A stretch of 41,714 nucleotides of DNA. Origin: Deltaproteobacteria bacterium. Its GTDB lineage: Bacteria; Desulfobacterota; GWC2-55-46. Where the stretch lies: assembly GCA_016234955.1 (NCBI GenBank), contig JACRNN010000045.1, forward strand, positions 1 through 41,714, in the 5' to 3' direction. The notes under the pieces are model-generated. The model made no database searches. It worked only from the letters and a program-made list of their open reading frames with translations, and had not been told where the DNA came from. Both the position numbers and the translations under genes were made by a program. Shown here in pieces: positions 7,315 through 16,020 of this stretch. The first letter of the stretch is position 1. Every line of letters begins with the position of its first letter.

Positions 7315-7722
7315 CTACTTCGGCTCTACCGGATAACCGGCTCTTACCCAGGCGTCAAAGCCTCCCTTGAGCGCCTTGACCCTCTGAAAGCCCTTTGACT
7401 GAAGTATCAGCGCCGCACCGGCGCTGGAGGCCTCGTCCGGTCACGTGCAATAGGTGATTATCTCCTTGCCCATCGGAAGCTCCGCGGACTTTTCGTCCAG
7501 GTCGCTGTAGGCCATCCTTACGGACCCCTTTATCCTGACCTTGCTCGACCTGTACGAGCCGCCGGAGCGCACGTCGAGTATGACGATGCCTTCGCCGCTG
7601 TCGATCTTTGCCTTGAGTTCGTCAACCGTTATCCTCGGCACCCGGGAAGAATCCGCGGCATAGACACGCGCCGAAAAGATTACAAACGCCACGGCCGCAA
7701 GTACGAAAAACAGTCTGCGCAT
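7315..7722 (-). CDS. Periplasmic rhodanese-like selenoprotein (TGA = Sec at codon 94)
   Basis: The frame from ATG 7722 encodes a signal peptide (MRRLFFVLAAVAFVIFSARVYA) and a rhodanese domain (VDELKAKIDSGEGIVILDVR). It meets TGA at 7443-7441, exactly in the active-site loop: IITYCT-TGA-PDEASSAGAALIL. The same frame continues with typical rhodanese C-terminal sequence (GFQRVKALKGGFDAWVRAGY) to TAG at 7315, 135 residues in all. Aligned on the SS-x-x-A-A part of the loop, the TGA takes the place of the catalytic cysteine of rhodaneses. A SECIS-like hairpin follows (separate entry). The protein probably moves sulfane sulfur or selenium in the periplasm (inference). Gene callers will truncate it at codon 93. 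The selenocysteine machinery is not in this window. Confidence 0.85.
7408..7426 (-). promoter_or_regulatory. Bacterial SECIS-like hairpin of the rhodanese gene
   Basis: On the transcript, 21 nucleotides after the in-frame UGA the perfect stem CAGCGCC/GGCGCUG closes the loop GGUGC. Bacterial SECIS elements lie directly 3' of the UGA inside the coding region, with a G/U-containing apical loop some 16-37 nucleotides away; the GGU in the loop resembles that of E. coli fdhF. Position, stem and loop all fit. This is read by eye, without a folding program. Confidence 0.7.
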
Positions 7723-7755
7723 CCGTTACCCCCTTTTTTTGTTTTTACCGGCCGG

Positions 7756-7874
7756 TTAAAATTCCCCGCAACTTGGGCTTAGGAAAATTTTCAAGTAAGG
7801 AATTTATCGTTTGCAATTCGCTCGCTCCTCCCAAAAGCCCAAGCTGCGGGGAATCCGCTCGCTATGCTTGTTGA
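7756..7874. repeat. Repeat family A, long copy 2
   Basis: Same orientation and order as the copy at 4707: TTAAAATTCCCCGC, AAAATTTTCAAGTAAGGAAT, TTCGCTCGCTCCTCCC, an AAGCTGCGGGG palindrome half, and GAATCCGCTCGCTATGCTTG. The central AAGTAAGGAATTTATCGTTT is identical to copy 1; the GC palindromes differ by compensating changes. Confidence 0.8.
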
Positions 7875-7938
7875 CACCCCCGGCGGGCGGCGTAAAGTCC
7901 GTCCAAGCCTATTTCCCATGCCCGCCCTGACGCGGGCT

Positions 7939-8062
7939 AACAGGTCGCTGAAAAAGCCCCATCTGCTTTGTCGTCATCGTCGCTCGTCACTGCGGCGTAC
8001 ATAAGAAGTACGCCTTTCTCACTTCTCGACTCCTCGCATCTGTAACTTTTTGAGCAACCTGT
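7939..8062. repeat. Repeat family B, MITE-like, copy 1
   Basis: About 124 bases with imperfect terminal inverted repeats: ACAGGTCGCTGAAAAAG on the left against ACAGGTTGCTCAAAAAG read inward from the right. The interior carries a further imperfect palindrome around GCGGCGTAC/GTACGCC. It has no coding capacity. A diverged copy in the opposite orientation lies at 25523-25647. Confidence 0.7.
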
Positions 8063-8088
8063 CCTATTTTGAGTTTTTCCGCATCCTG

Positions 8089-11016
8089 CTAAATGATGAG
8101 CTTTGCTATGATATCATTGAGCTGGCCGACTGTAAAAGGCTTTCTGATGTGCAGGTTTCCGGTCTGGCGCAGGAACTTCTGCGTCTCCGGGTTCTTGCTG
8201 TCCCCCGAAATGAAGATTATCCTCCCGGCAACGCGGGGCTTTATCCTCTTGACGTGCTCGTAGAAGGCCTTGCCGTCCATGCCCGGCATCTTTATGTCGC
8301 TGATTATCAGGTCATAGTCGCTTTCCTCTATCTTTTTAAGCGCCTCATCCGCGGACGAGCACATTTCCACTGTGAACCCGGAAAAACTCAGAGCCTCGTT
8401 CAGGAGGTCCCGCACAAGGGGCTCGTCGTCGAGGACAAGGGACTTGAGGCCCCTGGCCCTGGACTTGAGCGAATTCGCGCGGGGCCCGGCCGAGGCCGCG
8501 GCCTCGCTTTTCTCCGTCCCTGCGGTAATCGGCAGTTCGACGAAGAATTCCGTGCCGCCGGACGGGCGGCTTGAGAAGTAGATATTGCCCCCGTGCTCCC
8601 TTATTATGCCGTAGGAGATGGACAAGCCGAGCCCGGTGCCCCTGCCGACGTCCTTTGTGGTGAAGAACGGGTCGAATATCTTGCCGGCGACGTTCTGGGG
8701 GATGCCCTTGCCCGTGTCCTCGAACCTTACTACTATCCTGTCGCCGTTTTTGCGGCTCGTGATCCTGATCCTGCCCGGTTTTCCGGTATCGTGGATGGCG
8801 TCCCTCGCGTTGTTCAAGAGGTTCAGGAAGACCTGGAGCATCTGGTTGTCGTCGATCATCGTATAGGGAAGGGGCTCTTCGAGGTCCGTCTCCACCTCTA
8901 TGTTCTCCACCTTGAGCTGATAAGCCCGCAGGTCGACGCAGTTCTCTATCACCCTGTTCACGGACTCGTACCTCTTCTCCGGCCTCTTCCACCGCGCGAA
9001 CGTCAGGAGGTTGTCGATGATCTTCTTGCACCTGTGGGAGGCTTCGTTTATCTTCCTGATCTTCGAGGAAGCGTCCTCGTCCAACCCGCCCTGTTCGAGC
9101 ATAAGCTCGGAGAAGCACATGATGCCGGTGAGCGGGTTGTTGATCTCGTGCGCGACGCCGGAGACGAGCTCCCCGAGGGAAGAGAGCTTCTCGGACTGCA
9201 TGAGCCTGCCCTGGAGGTTCCTGTGCTCGGTGACGTCCCTTATGTAGACGACCGCCATGCCCGGTTCGGCCTCCGTGCTCAAAAAGGGGAAGGCCCGCCA
9301 CCGGAGGATGCTGCCGTCCGCGGCAATCAACTCGGCGTCCGCGGGCTTGCCGGTCCTGACGGCCGCCTTTATCGGGCAGTCCTCCGGCGGCTCTATCCCG
9401 AAAAAGCCGTAGATGTTCCTCCCAACCGCCGCCGGTTCGCTCACCTTGAACCTTTCGGTGAAATGCCTGTTGGCCTCCATCACGCCGTAGTCATGGTCCA
9501 CAAGGAGGATATACTCCGTTACGCTGTCGTAGATGAGCCTGAGCTTGTCCTTCGCCTCCTTAAGCTCATGCTCCTCCATCGTTATTATGGTATTCGCCTT
9601 TTTCAGCTCCGCGTTCTTCCTGTCGAGGTCCTCGTTCAGAAGCCTCAGTTCCTCGTTGATTGCGTGCAGTTCCTCGGTCTGGCTCTGGGTCTCCTCGTAT
9701 GCGACCTCGAGTTCCTCGTTGGTCTTCTTCATCTCCTCGTTGAGCCCGGCCAGCTCCCTGTTCTTGACCTCTATCTGCTCGAGGTGCCTGCGTCCGTCCT
9801 CCTCGCGCCTTACCACCTCGTCCATCATGGAGTTGAACGTGACGGCGAGCCTCTTCACCTCGTCCCCCGTATCGAAGGGCGGGACGACGCCGGCCCTTGC
9901 CAGCCTGTCCCCCCCGGCGAAAGAGGCGACCTTGCCGCTCAAGGACCTTAGCGGGCTCGTTATCCTGGCCTTTGAGATGAGGGCGCTGATAAAGGCGATG
10001 GCGAGCCCCACGGCCGTGATGACGATGATGAGGCGCTGGTTCTCCTTCTGTATGACCCAGAGGCTCTCCCTCGGTATGCTGGCGTCCAGCGTCCCTATTA
10101 CGTCGCCCCTGTTGTCCCTTATGGCATCGAATATGGAGATATACGACATGCCGGGCGAGCCCCACTCCAGGAAGAACGGCCCCCCGGAAGAGACCCCCGC
10201 GAGGGCCTCGACCGGCACCGCCGTCCATTTAAGGCTGACGCCGGACTTGTCCATCAGGTTGGTCGAGACGCGGGCGCCTTTCAACGAGACGGTGGCGAAG
10301 AAGTCCGGGAACCTCTGCGCCACGGCCTCAGGCAGGTGGTTGTCGTTATTGAGCACGTCGCCGGTCACTATCGCCCCCACGGGTCCGTTGCGCTCGCTCA
10401 GCACCGGGGTCACCACCATCAGGGCGATAGCCTCGTCAGGGGGGCGCCTCAAGTCTTGCGCCCCCTCCGCCCAGTTGGACGCGGCGGGCTTTGGAAAGAT
10501 GCCGTCCATAAGCTCGTTGCCTTCGAGCCTCAGCACCTCCCTGCCGAGTATCTCCGTGGATATCTTCGGTTCGGCGCTCTTAAGGGCGTAGGAGACAAGG
10601 CCGTTTAACGGAAGCGCGTCCCCCGAGTAATCGCCGTTCAGGCGCGCTATAACCACTCCGTCGCCGTCGACGACGTACCATACGTCCACGTATGGGCGCA
10701 TCCGCTTCCAGGTGGACATCATCTTCTTGAGGTATGTCTTATCGCGCCGGGCCACGGCGCCCTTGATATCTTCCATGGACGCGGCCTGCAGCATCCCGTA
10801 GCGCATCTGCTCGCCCCTGGCGTAATACTCGGTCCACGCGGCCTTGAGCCCCATGGACGCCTTGTCACGCGCCTCCTTCATCAAACGCGCGTTGATGACC
10901 TTGTACGACGCGTAGGAGAGGATCGCCATGGGCACTAATATCACGGCGAGGAACGCCACCGTGAGCTTGAAGCCGAGCGTCATATCGTAGTAGTACTTCA
11001 TCATCAAGCGGCCCAT
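8089..11016 (-). CDS. Hybrid sensor histidine kinase with C-terminal receiver
   Basis: A large membrane kinase of about 975 residues. Order: membrane segment near 15-38; a long extracytoplasmic sensor region with Cache-like features (VWYVVDGDGVVIARL); second membrane segment around 330-350; HAMP; a coiled coil of EELHAINEELRLLNEDLDRK type; a PAS domain (YILLVDHDYGVMEAN); HisKA with the phospho-His in GVAHEINNPLTGI near residue 623; HATPase (GRGTGLGLSISYGI); and a receiver with the phospho-Asp in DLIISDIKMPGMDG near 907. The start is ambiguous: GTG 11025 overlaps the cheR stop as GTGA, while ATG 11016 has better-spaced GGAG; I use 11016. Coupling to cheR suggests CheR modifies or feeds this pathway (inference). 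Confidence 0.93.
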   Translation of the reverse strand: MGRLMMKYYYDMTLGFKLTVAFLAVILVPMAILSYASYKVINARLMKEARDKASMGLKAAWTEYYARGEQMRYGMLQAASMEDIKGAVARRDKTYLKKMMSTWKRMRPYVDVWYVVDGDGVVIARLNGDYSGDALPLNGLVSYALKSAEPKISTEILGREVLRLEGNELMDGIFPKPAASNWAEGAQDLRRPPDEAIALMVVTPVLSERNGPVGAIVTGDVLNNDNHLPEAVAQRFPDFFATVSLKGARVSTNLMDKSGVSLKWTAVPVEALAGVSSGGPFFLEWGSPGMSYISIFDAIRDNRGDVIGTLDASIPRESLWVIQKENQRLIIVITAVGLAIAFISALISKARITSPLRSLSGKVASFAGGDRLARAGVVPPFDTGDEVKRLAVTFNSMMDEVVRREEDGRRHLEQIEVKNRELAGLNEEMKKTNEELEVAYEETQSQTEELHAINEELRLLNEDLDRKNAELKKANTIITMEEHELKEAKDKLRLIYDSVTEYILLVDHDYGVMEANRHFTERFKVSEPAAVGRNIYGFFGIEPPEDCPIKAAVRTGKPADAELIAADGSILRWRAFPFLSTEAEPGMAVVYIRDVTEHRNLQGRLMQSEKLSSLGELVSGVAHEINNPLTGIMCFSELMLEQGGLDEDASSKIRKINEASHRCKKIIDNLLTFARWKRPEKRYESVNRVIENCVDLRAYQLKVENIEVETDLEEPLPYTMIDDNQMLQVFLNLLNNARDAIHDTGKPGRIRITSRKNGDRIVVRFEDTGKGIPQNVAGKIFDPFFTTKDVGRGTGLGLSISYGIIREHGGNIYFSSRPSGGTEFFVELPITAGTEKSEAAASAGPRANSLKSRARGLKSLVLDDEPLVRDLLNEALSFSGFTVEMCSSADEALKKIEESDYDLIISDIKMPGMDGKAFYEHVKRIKPRVAGRIIFISGDSKNPETQKFLRQTGNLHIRKPFTVGQLNDIIAKLII

Positions 11017-11021
11017 GGCTC

Positions 11022-11858
11022 TCACTCCGCCTTCCTGTATACGCTGATCCCTTTGCCCGCGCTTGAATACCTGACGTATCCTGACGCGAACGCGGACGGC
11101 ACCACCTCGGCCTTGCCCAGCACGAGGAGACCCCCGGGTTTCAAGGCGTAGTCGAGCTTTTCAAAGACCTTCTCCTGAAGGGCCTTGTTGAAATATATGA
11201 AGACGTTCCTGCAAAAAAGTATCTTGACCTTTGAGATCGACGGGCTTCCGACTATGTCGAGGGCGCCGAACTTAACCAGGTTCCTTATGTTGTATTTGAC
11301 CTTGCGGCAGCCGTCGTCCCTGAAAAAAAACCTCTCCATGCGCTCCGCGCTTACGTTGGCCACGGACTCTTCCCTGTACCTGGCCCTGCGCGCCGCGTCG
11401 ATGGCCTCGTGGTCGAGGTCGGTGGCGAATATCTTCGTCTGCCTCAGTCCCTCTTCGCTCAGGAACTCCGAAAGGAGGATAGCCAGGGAATACGCCTCCT
11501 CGCCGTGAGCGCACCCGCAGCACCAGGCCCGTATCCCCTCGTCCGGGGAGAACTCCCTCCTTAGCTCCGCGTCCAGGAATTCAAAGACGTTCGGCTCCCT
11601 GAAGAACTCGCTGACCTTGACGGTAAGATTGGAAAAAAGGCGGGTGTATTCGGAGGGGTCTCTGTCGAGGAGGTCGCGGTAGTCGCTGAAGGATGAAACG
11701 CCGGCGGCGCCGAGCCTCTTCAATATCCTGCGCTTCAGGCTCGAACTTTTGTAATCGCGGAAATCCCAGCCGCGCTCGGAAAATATCTTCTCAAGGAGCA
11801 AGGACTGTTCCTCCTCGAAGATGTTGGAGATATGCTCTGTCCCCGATGAATGAGCCAT
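11022..11858 (-). CDS. cheR: CheR-type protein-glutamate methyltransferase
   Basis: The 278-residue protein matches CheR, which methylates glutamates of chemoreceptors with S-adenosylmethionine. The N-terminal helical part contains SSLKRRILKRL; the catalytic part has SEFFREPNVFEFL and the SAM-binding WCCGCAHGEEAYSLAILL, a variant of the usual W-x-x-GCATGEE-x-YS, and then ILFCRNVFIYFN. Its stop overlaps the start region of the hybrid kinase gene (GTGA), pointing to translational coupling. The chemoreceptor at 2032 is a possible substrate but is about 7 kb away. No CheB is in the window. Confidence 0.92.
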   Translation of the reverse strand: MAHSSGTEHISNIFEEEQSLLLEKIFSERGWDFRDYKSSSLKRRILKRLGAAGVSSFSDYRDLLDRDPSEYTRLFSNLTVKVSEFFREPNVFEFLDAELRREFSPDEGIRAWCCGCAHGEEAYSLAILLSEFLSEEGLRQTKIFATDLDHEAIDAARRARYREESVANVSAERMERFFFRDDGCRKVKYNIRNLVKFGALDIVGSPSISKVKILFCRNVFIYFNKALQEKVFEKLDYALKPGGLLVLGKAEVVPSAFASGYVRYSSAGKGISVYRKAE

Positions 11859-12009
11859 AGGCCTGTGTGTGTGATGTTTGTTATATTTTACACCTGAAAA
11901 AACATTAAATCAAGGTTTATCAAACCGATTACAATCTGGAAACACGCGGGAATGACATCGTGGCGCATCTGCTTTTCAACGCCTCTGTTATCTGCTATTA
12001 TCACGCTGT

Positions 12010-15000
12010 ATGGAGATATCAACACATCTTAAAGTCGTCATACCGCTGGTAAAGGCCTCTGACCACGACGGGGTCTTAAGTGAGCTCTACGCGAGTCTTG
12101 AGCTTGCGGCCGGCGCCGACAGGGCCAAGGTAATATGCGATTTCAAGGGCCACGAAAACTCCAACGCGGCGCTCTCGAGGGCGCAAACGGCCATATTCCA
12201 CTGCCTCTCCGAAGAGATAACGGAGCCTTTGATAGCGGTCGCGGTCTCTAAAAAAGGGGTGCCTGAGCCCAAAGGCGGGGGCAGGTTGCATGTATTTTTC
12301 GTGTTGTTATCCCCCATAAGGGACAGCGGAACCCACCTCCAGCTCCTCTCCAGGCTCGAGGGGATAGCCCTGGACAGGGCCTTCCATCACGCCATACTCC
12401 GTACAGGTGATGAGGCCGGGATAAGAAAGGAGATCGAAAAGGCCGAAGGGGCCTCGCGCACCCTGTACATGCCGCTTTCGAGGGAAGAGGTCTTCTCAGA
12501 GCTCGAAACCACTGAAAAGGGGCTGACCGAGGAAGAGGCGAGGAGGAGGCTCAAGACGGCCGGGCCGAACACCCTGAAGAAGGCGGTAAACATATCGCTC
12601 ATAAAGGACTTTTTCTCAAACCTCTTTTTCAACCTCTTCGCCGTGCTCCTATGGGCGGGCGGGTTCATGGCCTTTGCGGCGGACATGGCCGAGCTCGGAT
12701 GGGCCATATTCTCGGTTATAATAATAAACGCCGCCTTCAGCTTCTGGCAGGAGTACAAGGCCGAGCGGGCCGTGGAGGCGATAAAGAGGCTTCTGCCGCG
12801 CAAGGTCAGGGTCGTAAGGGACGGTGAGGTCAAGGAGATAGACGCCTCGGTCCTTGTGCCGGGGGACCTTATCAACCTCTCGGAGGGCGACAGCATACCG
12901 GCGGACGGCAGGCTCGTGGGGGCCCAGGACATGCGCGTGGACAACAGCGCCCTCACCGGCGAGAGCAAGCCCGTATACAAACTCGCCGAGCCTCTGCCGA
13001 GCGAGCGCGGCTTCATCTGGACGGAGGTCCCGAACCTCGTCTTCGCCGGCACCTCGGTGCTCTCCGGCGCGGGCAGCGCGATAGTGACGGCCACGGGGAT
13101 GGATACCGAGATAGGCCGGGTAGCGTCCATGACCGAGGCGATAAGGCCGGAGAAGAGCCCCCTGCAAAAAGAGATCGTCCGCATAACAAAGACCATCAGC
13201 CTCATAGCGGTTTTCCTCGGCGTGGTATTCTTCTTCCTCGGCTACCGCATGGCGGGGCTCACCTTCGCGGAGAGCTTCCTCTTCGCCATAGGCATAATAG
13301 TGGCCAACGTGCCGGAGGGGCTCCTGCCCACGGTATCGCTGTCGCTCGCCATGGCGGTGCAGAAGATGGCCGAGAGGAAGGCGATAGTAAAAAAGCTCTC
13401 CGCCGTTGAAACGCTCGGCTCAGCCACCGTAATATGCACGGACAAGACCGGCACCCTTACCGCCAACCAGATGTGCGTGGCGAAGCTATTCGTGGACGGC
13501 CTTCTGATAGAGGTCACGGGCTCGGGGTACGAACCCGCCGGGGAGTTCGTATTGAACGGGAAGCCGGTCGCCGGGGAGGACTTGCTGGCCCTCGGGGCAA
13601 CGGGGCTTTTGACGGCCTCGGCCCTGTGCAACAACGCATCCTTGCGCCCGCCGTCAAATGAGCGCGGCTACTGGACCATCACCGGCGACCCGACGGAAGG
13701 CGCCCTTGTCGCGGCCGCGGCAAAGGCGGGCCTGCGGCTCGACGACCTCGCCGTGAGGTTTCCGAGGACCGCCCAGCTCCCCTTCGACAGGATAAGGAAG
13801 AGGATGACGACGATCCACTCGGTAAAGGACGCGGGCGCCCTCGGCCTGCGGGGCGCCGACCGGGGGACCGGAGCTATAGCCGTCACAAAAGGCGCCCCCA
13901 GGGAGACACTCGAACTATGCTCGCGGGCGTACCTCGGCGGCAAGGACGTGGAGATGACCGAAGGGTACAGGAATAAGGTCCTCGAAGAGAACGACCGCAT
14001 GGCCTCGATGGGCTTGAGGATACTTGCCGTGGCCGCGCGCGGGGTCGAGGCAAAAAGGTCATACCTGAACGATGAGGTGGAGACCTCCCTCACCTTTATC
14101 GGCCTCGTGGCGATGCTCGACCCGCCGAGGCCGGAGGTGAAAAAGGCTGTCGGCGACTGCAGGGAGGCCGGAATAAAGATAGTCATGGTAACGGGCGACT
14201 ACGGGCTTACGGCCCTGTCGGTGGCCGCTCAGATAGGGCTCGGCCTGAACCCGAGGCTAATAACCGGGGAGGAATTGAGCGCCATGGGCCACGGGGTGTT
14301 GCAGGGGGTGCTCAAGGAAGGCGGGGCGATATTCGCGAGGGTGGCCCCGAAGGACAAACTGAGGGTCGTCACCGCGCTCCAGGACAACGGGGAGATAGTG
14401 GCCGTGACCGGCGACGGGGTGAACGACGCCCCGGCGCTTAAAAAAGCCGACATAGGGGTGGCGATGGGCCTCAGGGGGAGCGACGTGGCGAAGGAGTCCG
14501 CGGAGATAGTCCTTGCGGACGACAACTTCGCCACCATAGTGGAGGCGATACGGGAAGGCAGGGCGGTATTCGCCAACATAAAGAAGTTCATAACCTATAT
14601 CTTCGCCAGCAACATACCGGAGATAGTGCCGTTCATAGCGTTCGTGTTGTTCAGGATACCTCTTCCGCTGACGGTCATGCAGATTCTGGCCGTGGACCTC
14701 GGCACCGACGTCTTCCCCGCGCTCGGCCTCGGCATGGAGCCGCCTGAGGCCGGGGTGATGAAACAGCCGCCCAGGCCTAAGCACTCAAGGCTCCTTGATT
14801 TCAAGACCCTTGTTAGGGCCTATCTATTCCTCGGGCCCATAGAGGCCGCGCTCTGCCTCGGCGCCTTCTTCTTCGCCTACCGGTTGAGCGGCTGGTCCCC
14901 CGGAGAAACGATGTCCGGGAGCGGGGCCGTATATGCCGTCGCCACGACAATGACCTTCGCGGGCATAGTGGCGACCCAGATAGGCAACGTCTTTGCGTGC

Positions 15001-15249
15001 AGGACCGGGAAGGATTCGGTCTTTACCGCTGGCATCTTCAAGAACCGGTTCGTCCTCTACGGCATAGCGGCCGAGGCCGTCATCATGCTCCTGCTCATAT
15101 ACGTACCGCCGCTCGCGCGCGTCTTCGGCTTCGCCCCCCCGGGGTGGAAGGGGTGGGGACTGCTCCTGATATTCCCTGTGGTGATGCTCGCCTCCGACGA
15201 GGCGAGAAAGGCCCTTTTAAGAAAAAAAACGCGGCCTCGGCATGATTGA
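12010..15249 (+). CDS. P-type cation ATPase (Na,K-ATPase-like, P2) with N-terminal EIIA-like domain
   Basis: The 1079-residue protein has two parts. Residues about 1-150 look like a PTS EIIA (PtsN-type) domain: IFHCLSEEITEPLIAVAVSK aligns with the IPHAR...PVLAVGVSK region and keeps the His. From about 155 on it is a complete P-type pump: TGES at 316-319, M4 PEGLL at 435-439, phosphorylated Asp478 in DKTGTLT, KGAPRETL, TGDGVNDAPAL. M5 SNIPEIVPF (Asn868, Glu871) and M6 VDLGTD (Asp896, Asp900) match ion-binding residues of Na,K/H,K-type and related P2 pumps. It should move cations across the inner membrane at the cost of ATP; the ion is uncertain (Na+, K+ or Ca2+). The EIIA part may regulate it. 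Divergent from cheR. Confidence 0.93.
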   Translation: MEISTHLKVVIPLVKASDHDGVLSELYASLELAAGADRAKVICDFKGHENSNAALSRAQTAIFHCLSEEITEPLIAVAVSKKGVPEPKGGGRLHVFFVLLSPIRDSGTHLQLLSRLEGIALDRAFHHAILRTGDEAGIRKEIEKAEGASRTLYMPLSREEVFSELETTEKGLTEEEARRRLKTAGPNTLKKAVNISLIKDFFSNLFFNLFAVLLWAGGFMAFAADMAELGWAIFSVIIINAAFSFWQEYKAERAVEAIKRLLPRKVRVVRDGEVKEIDASVLVPGDLINLSEGDSIPADGRLVGAQDMRVDNSALTGESKPVYKLAEPLPSERGFIWTEVPNLVFAGTSVLSGAGSAIVTATGMDTEIGRVASMTEAIRPEKSPLQKEIVRITKTISLIAVFLGVVFFFLGYRMAGLTFAESFLFAIGIIVANVPEGLLPTVSLSLAMAVQKMAERKAIVKKLSAVETLGSATVICTDKTGTLTANQMCVAKLFVDGLLIEVTGSGYEPAGEFVLNGKPVAGEDLLALGATGLLTASALCNNASLRPPSNERGYWTITGDPTEGALVAAAAKAGLRLDDLAVRFPRTAQLPFDRIRKRMTTIHSVKDAGALGLRGADRGTGAIAVTKGAPRETLELCSRAYLGGKDVEMTEGYRNKVLEENDRMASMGLRILAVAARGVEAKRSYLNDEVETSLTFIGLVAMLDPPRPEVKKAVGDCREAGIKIVMVTGDYGLTALSVAAQIGLGLNPRLITGEELSAMGHGVLQGVLKEGGAIFARVAPKDKLRVVTALQDNGEIVAVTGDGVNDAPALKKADIGVAMGLRGSDVAKESAEIVLADDNFATIVEAIREGRAVFANIKKFITYIFASNIPEIVPFIAFVLFRIPLPLTVMQILAVDLGTDVFPALGLGMEPPEAGVMKQPPRPKHSRLLDFKTLVRAYLFLGPIEAALCLGAFFFAYRLSGWSPGETMSGSGAVYAVATTMTFAGIVATQIGNVFACRTGKDSVFTAGIFKNRFVLYGIAAEAVIMLLLIYVPPLARVFGFAPPGWKGWGLLLIFPVVMLASDEARKALLRKKTRPRHD

Positions 15250-15318
15250 CGGTATAAAAAAACTTGAATATCCTCCATAGGTTCTATATCATAAAAGAGT
15301 CAAGGTTCCCTTCAATTA

Positions 15319-15338
15319 CCCCGCCATAAATGGCGGGG
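15319..15338. repeat. Palindrome downstream of the ATPase gene
   Basis: CCCCGCC-ATAAAT-GGCGGGG, about 70 bases after the ATPase stop. Only AT follows, so it is at best a weak terminator. Confidence 0.4.
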
Positions 15339-15372
15339 ATTGTCGGCAAGGTACTTGCCTTTCTTTTATATA

Positions 15373-15417
15373 GCTCGGCTTTGACCCGCCCTTGAAAGGG
15401 CGGGATTTTCGCCGAGC
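15373..15417 (+). promoter_or_regulatory. Nested hairpin in the leader of the DsrE-like gene
   Basis: Outer arms GCTCGGC (15373-15379) and GCCGAGC (15411-15417) enclose an inner stem CCCGCCCTT/AAGGGCGGG (15385-15404) followed by ATTTT. It ends 25 bases before the DsrE-like start codon. It may be the ATPase terminator, a leader RNA structure or an intergenic repeat; no known riboswitch is recognised. Confidence 0.4.
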
Positions 15418-15442
15418 ACCCGATTAAAAAGGATGGGTATTT

Positions 15443-15937
15443 ATGTCTGAACAGGCAAATAGCAGGGATTCAGTAACCATCGTCCTATTCAGCGGCGACC
15501 TGGACAAGGCCATAGCCGCCTTCGTGATAGCCACCGCCGCCGCGTCCATGTGTATGAAGGTCAATATTTTCTTCACCTTCTGGGGCTTAAACGTCATAAA
15601 GAAAAAGGGCGGGCTCATAAAGGGGCGCAACTGGATGCAGAAGATGCTCAACATGATGAACTACGGGCACGCGCGCAGGCTCGCCCTCTCGAAGATGAAC
15701 ATGCTCGGCATGGGCCCGGCCATGCTCAAGGCGATGATGGCGCAAAAAAAGGTCCCGGGCATCCATGAATTCATCTCCACGGCCCATGAGCTCGGCGTCA
15801 AGTTCTACCCGTGCGAGATGAGCATGAGCGTGATGGGGCTCAAGGAAGAAGACTTCCTGGACGAATGCCAGGGGGTGATCGGGGCCGTCTCATACCTCGC
15901 GATAGCGAAGGAATCGAACGTAAACCTATTTATCTGA
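15443..15937 (+). CDS. DsrE/DsrF/DrsH-like family protein
   Basis: The 164-residue protein begins with the fold signature VTIVLFSGDLDKAIAAFVIA and continues with VNIFFTFWGLNVIKKK and a Met-rich middle (MNMLGMGPAMLKAMM). It ends with the conserved Cys region VKFYPCEMSMSVMGLK and a second Cys (FLDECQGV). This is the DrsH/DsrE-like branch often annotated as a peroxiredoxin-family protein and found next to TusA- and rhodanese-like sulfur carriers; members bind or relay sulfane sulfur through cysteines. RBS AAGGATGG precedes ATG 15443. A tusA-like gene follows 83 bases later on the same strand, supporting a sulfur-relay role. Confidence 0.88.
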   Translation: MSEQANSRDSVTIVLFSGDLDKAIAAFVIATAAASMCMKVNIFFTFWGLNVIKKKGGLIKGRNWMQKMLNMMNYGHARRLALSKMNMLGMGPAMLKAMMAQKKVPGIHEFISTAHELGVKFYPCEMSMSVMGLKEEDFLDECQGVIGAVSYLAIAKESNVNLFI

Positions 15938-16020
15938 CGCGGCCGCGTCAAGCACGGTTTTCATCCGCGTTGCTTCAAAGGCGCGGGAAGTCCTATTACC
16001 GGTAACAGAGGTGCTTCATA

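Larger units (their letters stand above)
7723..8088. other. Gene-free stretch made of two repeats
   Basis: Between the rhodanese start and the hybrid kinase stop lie repeat family A copy 2 (7756-7874) and repeat family B copy 1 (7939-8062). No gene is visible. A poly-T run (7732-7740) and GC-rich sequence just upstream of the rhodanese ATG make its promoter hard to place. Confidence 0.5.

Noticed and set aside
8593..9951. A 452-codon plus frame opposite the hybrid kinase gene
   Set aside because: Shadow frame; composition follows the reverse complement of kinase domains.
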